DNA of 7,132 nt from IMCC26207 sp044357715 (GCA_044357715.1 JBIKPA010000145.1:1-7132), one strand, 5' to 3'; positions 1 through 5,199 are shown, counted from the first letter of the stretch. Numbers and translations: made by a program. Notes: a model not told the origin generated them from the letters alone.

Positions 1-3
1 ACC

Positions 4-759
4 CTAGCTAGCGTCGGCCGGTTTTCGTCGGTGAGCCCATCGGCCAGCCAGTGGCGCAATCACAATCCAGCTCATCAACATCAATGTCGGTGAGACAAAG
101 GCAAGCGGGATCGTCACTAAAAACATGGAAAACGGGATGAGCGCAACGGATACCTGCCAGCGGTAGACCTGCTCCGATGCTGGCGTTCGCATGAGTCCTG
201 CCCTCTGAGCGTGCCACAACAGAACGGTCTCGAGGCCACTCACCGCAGCAAGGGACAGTGCGAATAGAACCCCAGAAATGGGGTTGCTCTCGTATTCACC
301 GATCAGCGAAGTCGGGAATGGCAGGAACGCGACAGTAGCTAAGTAACACATGCAAATAGTTAGGTACCGCTTGTCGAATCGTCCGATGCGGGCGAAGAAG
401 CGGTGATTGGCCATCCAGTATTTGGCAAGAAGAGCAAAGGCGATACCGAACGAGACGAATTTTGGAGTCAAGTCCCCCAGAGCGTTCAGAATGGACGCTG
501 GATCGTTGGGGTTCCCTGACATCCGTGGCAGGCGCAGGTCGAGCACCAAAAGAGTGAGCGCTATCGCGAACACTGCGTCTGTGAAGAACGCTATGCGGCC
601 GAATTCAGGCTCCTCGCCGCGTTCCCAGAACGTGGCTGCGTTGACCTCTCGATGCACAGGTTCCACGCGTCTTTCTTCGCCGTAGGCGGGAGTGTTAGTC
701 GATTTTTCGCTCTTCGGTTCATCAGCGTCTTGGGCCACAGCTCTGACTGTAGCCATCAT
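4..759 (-). CDS. TMEM175-family (DUF1211) membrane channel protein
   Basis: This 251-residue protein carries the TMEM175 signature at residues 55-75: an Arg, then Phe-Thr-Asp-Ala-Val-Phe-Ala-Ile-Ala, then Thr-Leu-Leu-Val-Leu-Asp-Leu. Hydrophobic segments at about 59-75, 101-118, 132-155, 161-183, 203-222 and 225-240 give the six helices expected of a bacterial TMEM175 subunit, and a W-x3-HR motif (W115, H119, R120) follows helix 2 as in the family. Bacterial TMEM175 proteins are potassium-permeable channels of the plasma membrane. The first 50 residues are polar, charged and probably cytoplasmic. Two ATG codons are adjacent (759 and 756). The GGGGG Shine-Dalgarno at 763-767 is 3 bases from the first and 6 from the second, so the second is the better start. 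The gene lies 237 bases after ycnI on the same strand, with no copper motif, and may be only a neighbour. The family call is firm; ion selectivity is not shown. Confidence 0.88.
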   Translation of the reverse strand: MMATVRAVAQDADEPKSEKSTNTPAYGEERRVEPVHREVNAATFWERGEEPEFGRIAFFTDAVFAIALTLLVLDLRLPRMSGNPNDPASILNALGDLTPKFVSFGIAFALLAKYWMANHRFFARIGRFDKRYLTICMCYLATVAFLPFPTSLIGEYESNPISGVLFALSLAAVSGLETVLLWHAQRAGLMRTPASEQVYRWQVSVALIPFSMFLVTIPLAFVSPTLMLMSWIVIAPLAGRWAHRRKPADAS

Positions 760-996
760 CTACCCCCGTGATTCTGTTCCGTGACAGAGAGTCGGTAGTG
801 GGTCCGGACTCCCGCAAAAAGAGACAGTCAAGGAGGGCTAGTGCGATTCACCCGGAGCGAGTGCAGGACTCGCTAGGTTCGTTCAAAAGTGGGAACAAGC
901 CTTCCTGTCAGAAGAAGCAGAGCGCACTGCTGCCCTGCATGCACTCCTGAAGTAATTCAGACTCATCAACTGCCAACGCGGCGACCGCAGCGCGGG
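760..996. other. Intergenic region between ycnI-like and TMEM175 genes
   Basis: This 237-base gap has no convincing complete gene on either strand. It holds a perfect 7-bp inverted repeat (856-874). On the plus strand, a strong Shine-Dalgarno (AAGGAGG, 830-836) stands 4 bases before a GTG at 841 that opens only 11 codons. A separate plus-strand frame (842-955) reads like protein but has no start codon; it may be the remnant of a small gene. On the minus strand, just after the ycnI stop, a GCGG/CCGC stem occurs without a following T-run, so it is not a convincing terminator. No copy of the GGGAAC-N17-CGAC promoter is present here. Confidence 0.5.
856..874. repeat. Perfect 7-bp inverted repeat, 5-base loop
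   Basis: AGCGAGT (856-862) and ACTCGCT (868-874) are exact reverse complements around the loop GCAGG. No T-run follows on either strand, so a classical intrinsic terminator is not supported. It could be an RNA hairpin between the ycnI and TMEM175 genes or a protein-binding site. The repeat is certain; its function is unknown. Confidence 0.5.
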
Positions 997-1788
997 TTAC
1001 TCAGCGGGAGTGGTATCTGCACCCTTACGCTTGCGCACCATGGTCACAGCGATGACCACGACAGCGCCGCCTACGAGCCCAATCAGTGCGTAGGGAAGGA
1101 AGTTGGTACTTGAAGAGTCCGAGGTCTCAGAAGCTTTGGTCGTGGCCGCTTCCTCAGTTTCGGACTCGTGATGGCCAGCGGGATGGTCAGCGTCTTTCTC
1201 CTCTGACGAGCCTTCTGCTGCGACTGCATCCGCCGCAGCGGCAGTCACCGGCACGCCTGAAGTCAGTGTCACCGTGGGCGCTGGAAACTCTGGTTCTTCC
1301 TCACCACTGACAACAGGCTGGACCCACTCGACGGTGCCCTGTTCGCAGGTCTCAATCGTAGGGAACCCAAGCATCGTGTCGGGTGCGTTCGGGAAGGTTG
1401 CCTGAATGGCGAACTCAATCTCTTCATGTGCTGGCTGCGGCCCACCTTCAAAGGTCACAACCGAATCGGTCACTGATCCCGTCCAGCCTTGGGGGGTTTC
1501 TGGCACGCTCACACCTGCTAGACCCGCTGGAAGTTGCATCTCGAGTTTGATGAGCGGGCTCTCCTTGCATCCGTGCTCAACGGAAAAAGCGACGGTCTGA
1601 GTGCTACCAGCTTGAACCTCGCTCGGTGAAGGCTCAACGTGAGCGGAAGCTGTGCCAGCAGAGCCCATCAGCAGCACTGCAGCGAACCCCGCCCCGACAA
1701 ATGCCCTCCTCACTATGTCCCGCTTTGGTGCCTCATGACTCACCGAGGATACATCTGCTGACCTAAGAATTGTTGTTCGATTGCTCAC
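997..1788 (-). CDS. YcnI-like (DUF1775) copper-binding membrane-anchored protein
   Basis: This 263-residue protein has a long N-terminus, a hydrophobic signal core (about 30-45) and an Ala-Ser-Ala cleavage site that would leave His50 as the first mature residue, followed by Val-Glu-Pro. YcnI proteins bind Cu(II) with a mature N-terminal His plus a Trp and a Glu; W155 in the Glu-Trp-Val-Gln-Pro stretch is a candidate Trp, not verified. C74 and C148 could form a disulfide. After the DUF1775 domain (about 50-180) comes an Ala/Glu/Ser-rich linker with a His cluster (H202, H206, H207), one transmembrane helix (about 230-251) and a basic Arg-Lys tail. It should therefore sit on the outer membrane face as a copper scavenger or chaperone. 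The GTG start is set by a strong GAGGAG at 1795-1800, 6 bases upstream. A GGGAAC-N17-CGACAT promoter lies upstream. YcnI often neighbours CopC/CopD, which are absent here. Confidence 0.9.
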   Translation of the reverse strand: MSNRTTILRSADVSSVSHEAPKRDIVRRAFVGAGFAAVLLMGSAGTASAHVEPSPSEVQAGSTQTVAFSVEHGCKESPLIKLEMQLPAGLAGVSVPETPQGWTGSVTDSVVTFEGGPQPAHEEIEFAIQATFPNAPDTMLGFPTIETCEQGTVEWVQPVVSGEEEPEFPAPTVTLTSGVPVTAAAADAVAAEGSSEEKDADHPAGHHESETEEAATTKASETSDSSSTNFLPYALIGLVGGAVVVIAVTMVRKRKGADTTPAE

Positions 1789-1915
1789 CGCTTACTCCTC
1801 TGAGATAACCCTGCCACCAAGACACTCGCATGGTGAACTGCAACCCGACTACTAGCAAGTACCTAGTGGCCTCAAGACGTTCAGAGAATCGCCACGAATG
1901 TAGCGAGCCTTCCAT
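1763..1915 (-). CDS. Possible small ORF (50 aa) in the ycnI leader
   Basis: An ATG at 1915 opens 50 codons ending in TAG at 1763-1765, overlapping the ycnI-like start by 26 bases in another frame. The ATG lies only 10 bases after the -10 box of the GGGAAC-N17-CGACAT promoter, so the message would begin 3-6 bases before it. This is close to the geometry at the SCO1 gene, where the gap is 9 bases. The peptide has a short hydrophobic stretch (about 20-28), three Trp and a polar Asn-rich end. No family is recognised. It may be a real small protein, a leader whose translation couples to ycnI, or chance. The only support is its position relative to the promoter. Confidence 0.25.
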   Translation of the reverse strand: MEGSLHSWRFSERLEATRYLLVVGLQFTMRVSWWQGYLRGVSGEQSNNNS

Positions 1916-1925
1916 TGTCTACTTA

Positions 1926-1954
1926 ATGTCGTCGCAAACCCGCGAAAAGTTCCC
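1926..1954 (-). promoter_or_regulatory. ECF-type promoter upstream of ycnI-like gene
   Basis: Reading the minus strand, GGGAAC (1954-1949) is followed by exactly 17 bases and then CGACAT (1931-1926). The same GGGAAC-N17-CGAC pattern precedes the SCO1 and PepSY genes. Transcription should start near 1918-1921, giving either a 130-base leader for ycnI or a nearly leaderless small ORF at 1915. It lies just after the cupredoxin gene, so it would let ycnI be transcribed independently of the upstream run. Assignment to the sigma factor at 4636 is inferred. Confidence 0.65.
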
Positions 1955-1956
1955 GA

Positions 1957-1977
1957 GAAAAAACCCCATGCGGGAGT
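1957..1977 (-). terminator. Weak candidate intrinsic terminator after cupredoxin gene
   Basis: Immediately after the cupredoxin stop, the minus strand reads CTCCC, GCAT, GGGG and then a run of T. The stem is only three G-C pairs plus a possible G-T pair, so termination would be inefficient at best. The T-run also sits just upstream of the -35 box of the ycnI promoter and might instead act as an AT-rich upstream element. Confidence 0.25.
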
Positions 1978-1978
1978 C

Positions 1979-2365
1979 TCACTCACGGACGCTGATGGTG
2001 AACTTGCCATCGGGATGGATCTGACACATTCCGCTGAGTTCTCCAGGAGAGGTGAATACCATCCGTACCGTCTCCTGCGGTCCTACATAAAAGATTCCTG
2101 CAGTCACACCATGGCTATCAAGGTTCCGGATTCGGATTGACTCACCGACTCGGACTTCAAGTCTTGCTGGCAAGATCTCAACCCGCTCTTTTCTCATGAT
2201 TCGCTCCCAGGTTCCCTGCGGGATAACGAAGTCATAGTCATGCTCAGCGTCGCCCGCTCGACTCACTTCGTATCGTGGCGCATTGTCTTGGGACCGGGCC
2301 ACCACTAGAGCAAGTCCTCCAAGGCCCAGCGCAACCAGAGCAACAAGCGCGGGGAGTCGCCGCAC
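1979..2365 (-). CDS. Cupredoxin-like secreted or membrane-anchored protein
   Basis: This 128-residue protein has a hydrophobic N-terminal segment (about 5-23) without a clear cleavage site, so it could be an anchor. A plastocyanin-like fold is suggested by the final third: H85 in Asp-Ser-His-Gly-Val, then a beta-rich stretch, then C114-Gln-Ile-H117-Pro-Asp-Gly-Lys and a final beta strand. These match the His, Cys, His ligands of a type 1 copper site. The usual axial Met after the second His is missing: Gly119 takes its place, so the site may be atypical or may not bind copper. The GTG start is 2 bases past the PCuAC stop, with GAGG at 2373-2376 inside the end of that gene, so the two are very probably translationally coupled. 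A role in copper transfer or electron transfer outside the membrane is inferred from neighbours. Confidence 0.75.
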   Translation of the reverse strand: MRRLPALVALVALGLGGLALVVARSQDNAPRYEVSRAGDAEHDYDFVIPQGTWERIMRKERVEILPARLEVRVGESIRIRNLDSHGVTAGIFYVGPQETVRMVFTSPGELSGMCQIHPDGKFTISVRE

Positions 2366-2367
2366 TC

Positions 2368-2955
2368 TTAGGCCTCGCGCACAGTGACGGAAGTGGTAAT
2401 TGGGTCACCCTCTTCGAAGGTCAGCGTGACATCAATCGAGTCACCAGGATTGAGTGCTTTTTTCAAAGAAATCAACATGATGTGATAGCCACCCGGCTCA
2501 AGGACTACTTGACCACCGGCGGGAATCTCAATCTTCTCCACTGGCTTCATTTGCATCATGTCACTGCTGTCCATGTCACTGCTGTCCATGTCACTGCTGT
2601 CCATGTCAGTTCCATCGCTGGAGTCCGCTCCTTGACTAGTGCTAGTCACCGAGTCACTCGTCTGAACGGTCTCGTGTAGCTCAACTGTGGCTGCAACATC
2701 AGTCGGTACCGACGCCTTGAGCAAAGCATTAGCTTCACCGCCGCTCAGAAGTGTCATGTAGATAGCACTCATATCTTGGGCACCAAGATCGGTTGCGGCC
2801 CGAGCCCAAGCATCGCTCACGGTCGGGTCGACTGCGGCAACTGTCTTGTCCTCATTAGAAGAACAACTCACTGCTGCAACCGAAAAAAGCAGGACGAATG
2901 CGAGCAACCCTCTGCTAGCTCGCAGGCCCTTGCGATTAGATCGAACTTTCTTCAT
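2368..2955 (-). CDS. PCuAC-family (DUF461) copper chaperone lipoprotein
   Basis: PCuAC proteins bind Cu(I) outside the cytoplasmic membrane and pass it to cytochrome c oxidase, often together with SCO1. This 195-residue protein has a basic N-terminus, a hydrophobic core (17-29) and a likely lipidation Cys31 (Ala-Val-Ser-Cys). The family ligands are H94, M136, H158 and M160. M136-x21-H158-x-M160 keeps the canonical spacing, but the first interval is 41 residues rather than the usual 10. The extra length is a Ser/Asp/Met insertion with the repeat Met-Asp-Ser-Ser-Asp (about 118-133), which adds M118, M123, M128 and M133. A Pro-Gly-Gly-Tyr-His loop carries H158. The start is supported by GAAAGG at 2964-2969, 8 bases before the ATG. 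No promoter was found in the 74-base gap after the SCO1 stop, so it is probably transcribed from the SCO1 promoter. Confidence 0.92.
   Translation of the reverse strand: MKKVRSNRKGLRASRGLLAFVLLFSVAAVSCSSNEDKTVAAVDPTVSDAWARAATDLGAQDMSAIYMTLLSGGEANALLKASVPTDVAATVELHETVQTSDSVTSTSQGADSSDGTDMDSSDMDSSDMDSSDMMQMKPVEKIEIPAGGQVVLEPGGYHIMLISLKKALNPGDSIDVTLTFEEGDPITTSVTVREA
2557..2608. repeat. 15-bp tandem repeat inside PCuAC gene (3.5 copies)
   Basis: The unit catgtcactgctgtc occurs three times without a mismatch (2557-2571, 2572-2586, 2587-2601), followed by 7 more bases. Because 15 is a multiple of 3, copy-number change would add or remove five residues without breaking the frame. On the coding strand it encodes the Met-Asp-Ser-Ser-Asp repeat between copper ligands H94 and M136. 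Perfect identity suggests recent expansion by slippage. Confidence 0.9.
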
Positions 2956-3029
2956 CAGTAGTGCCTTTCATTGGTTTTCAGATTTTCGAACTCAGCGTGG
3001 CCGAATGAAGCTTGATTCTTTGATGCAAG

Positions 3030-3719
3030 TCATTGCTGCTGCGCGAGTAGCGCCTCGAGGTCCTTTGCCAGCATTGGATACTCGCTGCCAAATGGCCACT
3101 GCATCACCACACGCCCGGAATCATCCACGGCATAGATCTCAGCCGTATGCCCAACGTCAACCCGGCCGTCCTTGCTCACTTCCAGAGAGAAGTTGGCACC
3201 AAAAGCGTCGGCAGAAGAACGAAGCAGCGACTCATCCTCGGTTCGCAAAGCAACGGCCGTGGGAATAAAAGATGTTACGTAAGCTGAAATCTTTTCGGGC
3301 AGATCTCGAGCGGGATCGACCGTGAGCATATTCACGTCAATACGCGCACGCTCTTGTGCCTTGAGTAGAGCTAATGCTCGCTTCAGATCAGACATTGTGG
3401 TTGGGCAAACATCCGGACAGCTGGTGTAGCCGAAGTACATCAAACGAAGACCACCTGTTCGGGCGACCATGATCTGAAGCGAACCGTCAGTGGCTACCGG
3501 AACAGCCACGTCAGCGACGATTGGGACAGGATCTCTTGTGTAGCCCGACAGTTGCTGTTGTGTCTCTGAACTCGGCGAAGAAGAACCTGTTGCCGAGGAT
3601 TCACCGCAGGCGAGCCCAAGGGGCATGAAGAGGCAGAACAGCAAACAATTGAGCAGCCAGAAAGAGCGACTCGGGCGCGTTAGAAAGAACTTGATGTCAG
3701 GCGCTGTCGCTTTTTGCAT
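3030..3719 (-). CDS. SCO1/SenC/PrrC-family copper-delivery lipoprotein
   Basis: SCO proteins have a thioredoxin-like fold and place or reduce copper at the CuA site of cytochrome c oxidase. This 229-residue protein shows the full ligand set: C101-P-D-V-C105 in Gly-Tyr-Thr-Ser-Cys, and H191 in Val-Gly-His-Thr-Ala. The diagnostic Thr-Val-Asp-Pro-Ala-Arg-Asp stretch is at 133-139. The N-terminus has a hydrophobic segment (about 20-37) ending in Leu-Ala-Cys38, followed by a Ser-rich linker, so it is probably a lipoprotein. The lipobox is imperfect, so an uncleaved anchor is possible. A GGGAAC-N17-CGACTA promoter lies upstream; its -10 box ends 9 bases before the ATG and there is no Shine-Dalgarno, so the transcript is probably leaderless or nearly so. 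It is the first gene of the run SCO1, PCuAC, cupredoxin. Confidence 0.95.
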   Translation of the reverse strand: MQKATAPDIKFFLTRPSRSFWLLNCLLFCLFMPLGLACGESSATGSSSPSSETQQQLSGYTRDPVPIVADVAVPVATDGSLQIMVARTGGLRLMYFGYTSCPDVCPTTMSDLKRALALLKAQERARIDVNMLTVDPARDLPEKISAYVTSFIPTAVALRTEDESLLRSSADAFGANFSLEVSKDGRVDVGHTAEIYAVDDSGRVVMQWPFGSEYPMLAKDLEALLAQQQ

Positions 3720-3728
3720 TCAGACTAT

Positions 3729-3757
3729 TAGTCGAAACAAGAACGCTTCAGGTTCCC
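3729..3757 (-). promoter_or_regulatory. ECF-type promoter of the SCO1-PCuAC-cupredoxin run
   Basis: On the minus strand GGGAAC (3757-3752), 17 bases, CGACTA (3734-3729). The first base of the SCO1 ATG is 10 bases after the end of the -10 box, so transcription should start at or just before the ATG. The match to the boxes at 1926-1954 and 6832-6860 in both sequence and spacing is the main evidence that all three are read by one sigma factor. Confidence 0.75.
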
Positions 3758-3802
3758 AAAACTCTAGATATTTCTGATGCCTAAGCACGAACAAGGCTGC
3801 CG

Positions 3803-4504
3803 CTAGCTGATATCGCTATCTCTGGAGCCTGTCTGATCCCCAGATCGCAGAATTCGTAGGTTTGGTCGCTGATCGCGCCTTGAAACGCTAGATGTGGTTG
3901 ATTTCATTGAGTCTTGCTGAACTGAGTCAGGCTTTGGGCGGGCCAAAAGCCACAGAAACCAGACGCTCAGAATCTCGGGAAGATGGGTGGATTCGCCCAG
4001 GAGTGGTACACGGCCTTGTGCGACGTCCACCACTGCGATAAGCACCATCGCCCCCGCAAGGACTGCTGCGACATGCAGCATGGTTCGGGCTCGAGCAGGT
4101 CGGATCACAACCAGAAGAAGACCAGCCGCGTAGGCCAGGCTAAATGCCCCAAGGTGGCGAGCAGCGTGGGCAGGCCCAGCAGCGGTATCGGCGGTGAGCA
4201 GATCTGGAATCGCTAATATGATGACCTGAACAGCAACGAGGGCCAACAATCCACGCACGATCCCGATGCTGGCCAAACGCTCTGCCGCTCCCTGCTTTTT
4301 CACCACGGATCTTGCCAAATTTGGCATCTGAGGCGCCGCAGTCACACGAGACCGACCCAGCAATTTGTCCACACTCGCCTCGTACTGCTGACACGCACCA
4401 CAAGACGAGAGATGCGACTCAAGTTGAGCAGCATCCATTCCAAGGTCCTCACCATCAGCTTGAGCTGAAAGTGCGGCCATAAAGGGTTCGCAGTCGTGGT
4501 CCAT
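3803..4504 (-). CDS. Zinc-finger (zf-HC2) membrane anti-sigma factor
   Basis: The N-terminal domain (about 1-50) carries the zinc-binding anti-sigma pattern: C5, then H31-x3-C35-x2-C38 in His-Leu-Ser-Ser-Cys-Gly-Ala-Cys. Such domains bind an ECF sigma factor and hold it inactive. Four hydrophobic segments follow (about 82-103, 117-134, 142-160, 175-189), then a polar basic tail, giving a four-helix membrane protein with both ends in the cytoplasm. Histidines near the membrane faces (H113, H117, H144, H174) could take part in sensing metal or haem; this is speculation. The gene is divergent from the ECF sigma gene at 4636, its evident partner, rather than downstream of it as is common. An in-frame stop at 4562-4564 with no start in between fixes the ATG at 4504 as the first possible start. 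There is no Shine-Dalgarno, and a 9-bp tandem repeat fills the leader. Confidence 0.85.
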   Translation of the reverse strand: MDHDCEPFMAALSAQADGEDLGMDAAQLESHLSSCGACQQYEASVDKLLGRSRVTAAPQMPNLARSVVKKQGAAERLASIGIVRGLLALVAVQVIILAIPDLLTADTAAGPAHAARHLGAFSLAYAAGLLLVVIRPARARTMLHVAAVLAGAMVLIAVVDVAQGRVPLLGESTHLPEILSVWFLWLLARPKPDSVQQDSMKSTTSSVSRRDQRPNLRILRSGDQTGSRDSDIS

Positions 4505-4510
4505 AAGAGG

Positions 4511-4563
4511 CTGTGTTTGCTGTGTTTGCTGTGTTTGCTGTGTTTGCTGTGTTTGCTGTGTTT
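4511..4563. repeat. 9-bp tandem repeat between sigma and anti-sigma genes
   Basis: The unit ctgtgtttg is repeated five times exactly (4511-4555), followed by 8 of its 9 bases (4556-4563). It lies in the leader or promoter-proximal region of the anti-sigma gene, beginning 6 bases before its ATG. On the minus strand the unit reads CAAACACAG. Being perfect, it is likely to vary in copy number and could alter the transcript leader or promoter spacing of the anti-sigma gene. It is not within a real coding frame. Confidence 0.92.
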
Positions 4564-4586
4564 ACCCTACCGAACAGGGTTCCACT

Positions 4587-4613
4587 GGAATCTGGCGGAC
4601 TTGTTCCCGTCTG
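4587..4613 (+). promoter_or_regulatory. Candidate autoregulatory ECF promoter of the sigma gene
   Basis: GGAAT (4587-4591), 16 bases, CGTCTG (4608-4613) resembles, but does not equal, the GGGAAC-N17-CGAC boxes elsewhere in the window. Transcription would start near 4620, about 16 bases before the GTG. An alternative housekeeping-type promoter overlaps it: TTGTTC (4601-4606), 17 bases, GACTAT (4624-4629), which would start transcription at the GTG itself and give a leaderless message. There is no clear Shine-Dalgarno either way. Confidence 0.4.
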
Positions 4614-4635
4614 GCCCACCTGAGACTATGTCGCT

Positions 4636-5199
4636 GTGTCTCTCAGTGACCCACTACGGGAACTTCTTGATAAAGCGGTAGAAGGCGATGATAGGGCGCT
4701 CGCCGAGTTAGTTCACCGCACGCAGGTCGACTTATGGAAGTTGTGCGCGGCCCTAGGTTCGAAAGGCGAAGAAGAGGACCTGGTTCAAGAGACCTACTTA
4801 CGTGCCATTCGGTCGATTGGATCATTTCGCGGTGACTCCGCTGTGCGCTCTTGGTTGTATGCCATTGCAAGGAATGTATGCGCAGATCATGTGCGTCGAA
4901 GGGTGCGCGACCGCAACCTGATTGATCGGATTGCTTTGCGCGGAGTTGCGTCGTCCAGTCCAGCTCCTGAACTCCGAGACGAGTTGCTCGACACTCTGAG
5001 CCCAGAGCGAAGAGATGCCTTCGCCCTGACCCAAGTTCTCGACCTCTCTTACGATGAGGCTGCGAAAATCTTGGACTGCCCAGTCGGAACAATCCGCTCC
5101 AGAGTCTCTCGAGCTCGAGCAGATCTTGCCGCTCTCCTTTCCCAAGAGCAGAGCCTCGAGAGCGAACAGGACCAACAAGAGCGGGCTCGGCGGGCATAA
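4636..5199 (+). CDS. ECF RNA polymerase sigma factor, SigC-like
   Basis: This 187-residue protein has both ECF sigma domains. Region 2 (about 20-90) includes Glu-Asp-Leu-Val-Gln-Glu-Thr-Tyr-Leu-Arg-Ala (47-57) and Arg-Ser-Trp-Leu-Tyr-Ala-Ile-Ala-Arg-Asn (71-80), which binds core enzyme and the -10 box. Region 4 (about 112-168) includes the helix-turn-helix with Leu-Ser-Tyr-Asp-Glu-Ala-Ala and Cys-Pro-Val-Gly-Thr-Ile-Arg-Ser-Arg-Val (148-157), which binds the -35 box. The sequence resembles mycobacterial and corynebacterial SigC as I know them. The last 18 residues are Gln/Glu-rich. GTG at 4636 is the only usable start, since an in-frame stop lies at 4621-4623. It is flanked by a divergent zinc-finger anti-sigma gene and a convergent PepSY gene, both within a copper gene cluster. 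I infer that it drives the repeated GGGAAC-N17-CGAC promoters of this window. Confidence 0.95.
   Translation: MSLSDPLRELLDKAVEGDDRALAELVHRTQVDLWKLCAALGSKGEEEDLVQETYLRAIRSIGSFRGDSAVRSWLYAIARNVCADHVRRRVRDRNLIDRIALRGVASSSPAPELRDELLDTLSPERRDAFALTQVLDLSYDEAAKILDCPVGTIRSRVSRARADLAALLSQEQSLESEQDQQERARRA

Noticed and set aside
789..817. CGACTC box upstream of the TMEM175 gene as a fourth regulon promoter
   Set aside because: The -35 position 16 or 17 bases upstream reads TGCGGG or TTGCGG, not GGGAAC, so the spacing and sequence do not match.
2557..2608. CRISPR-like array
   Set aside because: The repeats are directly adjacent with no spacers and lie in frame inside a coding gene; the same absence of spacers excludes 4511-4563.
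2275..2679. 134-residue plus-strand frame with His-Val-Thr-Ala-Val repeats
   Set aside because: The repeats are the antisense reading of the PCuAC 15-bp repeat; the real gene on the minus strand has family ligands and a lipobox.
3774..3802. Hairpin after the anti-sigma stop as a terminator
   Set aside because: The GCCT/AGGC stem is only 4 bp, has an 11-base loop and is not followed by a T-run.
4603..4632. ECF promoter facing the anti-sigma gene
   Set aside because: GGGAAC (4608-4603) and GGAAC (4583-4579) occur on the minus strand, but neither has a CGAC box at 16-18 bases. The CGACAT at 4632-4627 has no -35 partner.
4496..4681. Plus-strand frame with Cys-Leu-Leu repeats
   Set aside because: It is produced by the 9-bp tandem repeat and runs out of frame into the start of the sigma gene; there is no ribosome site or family.
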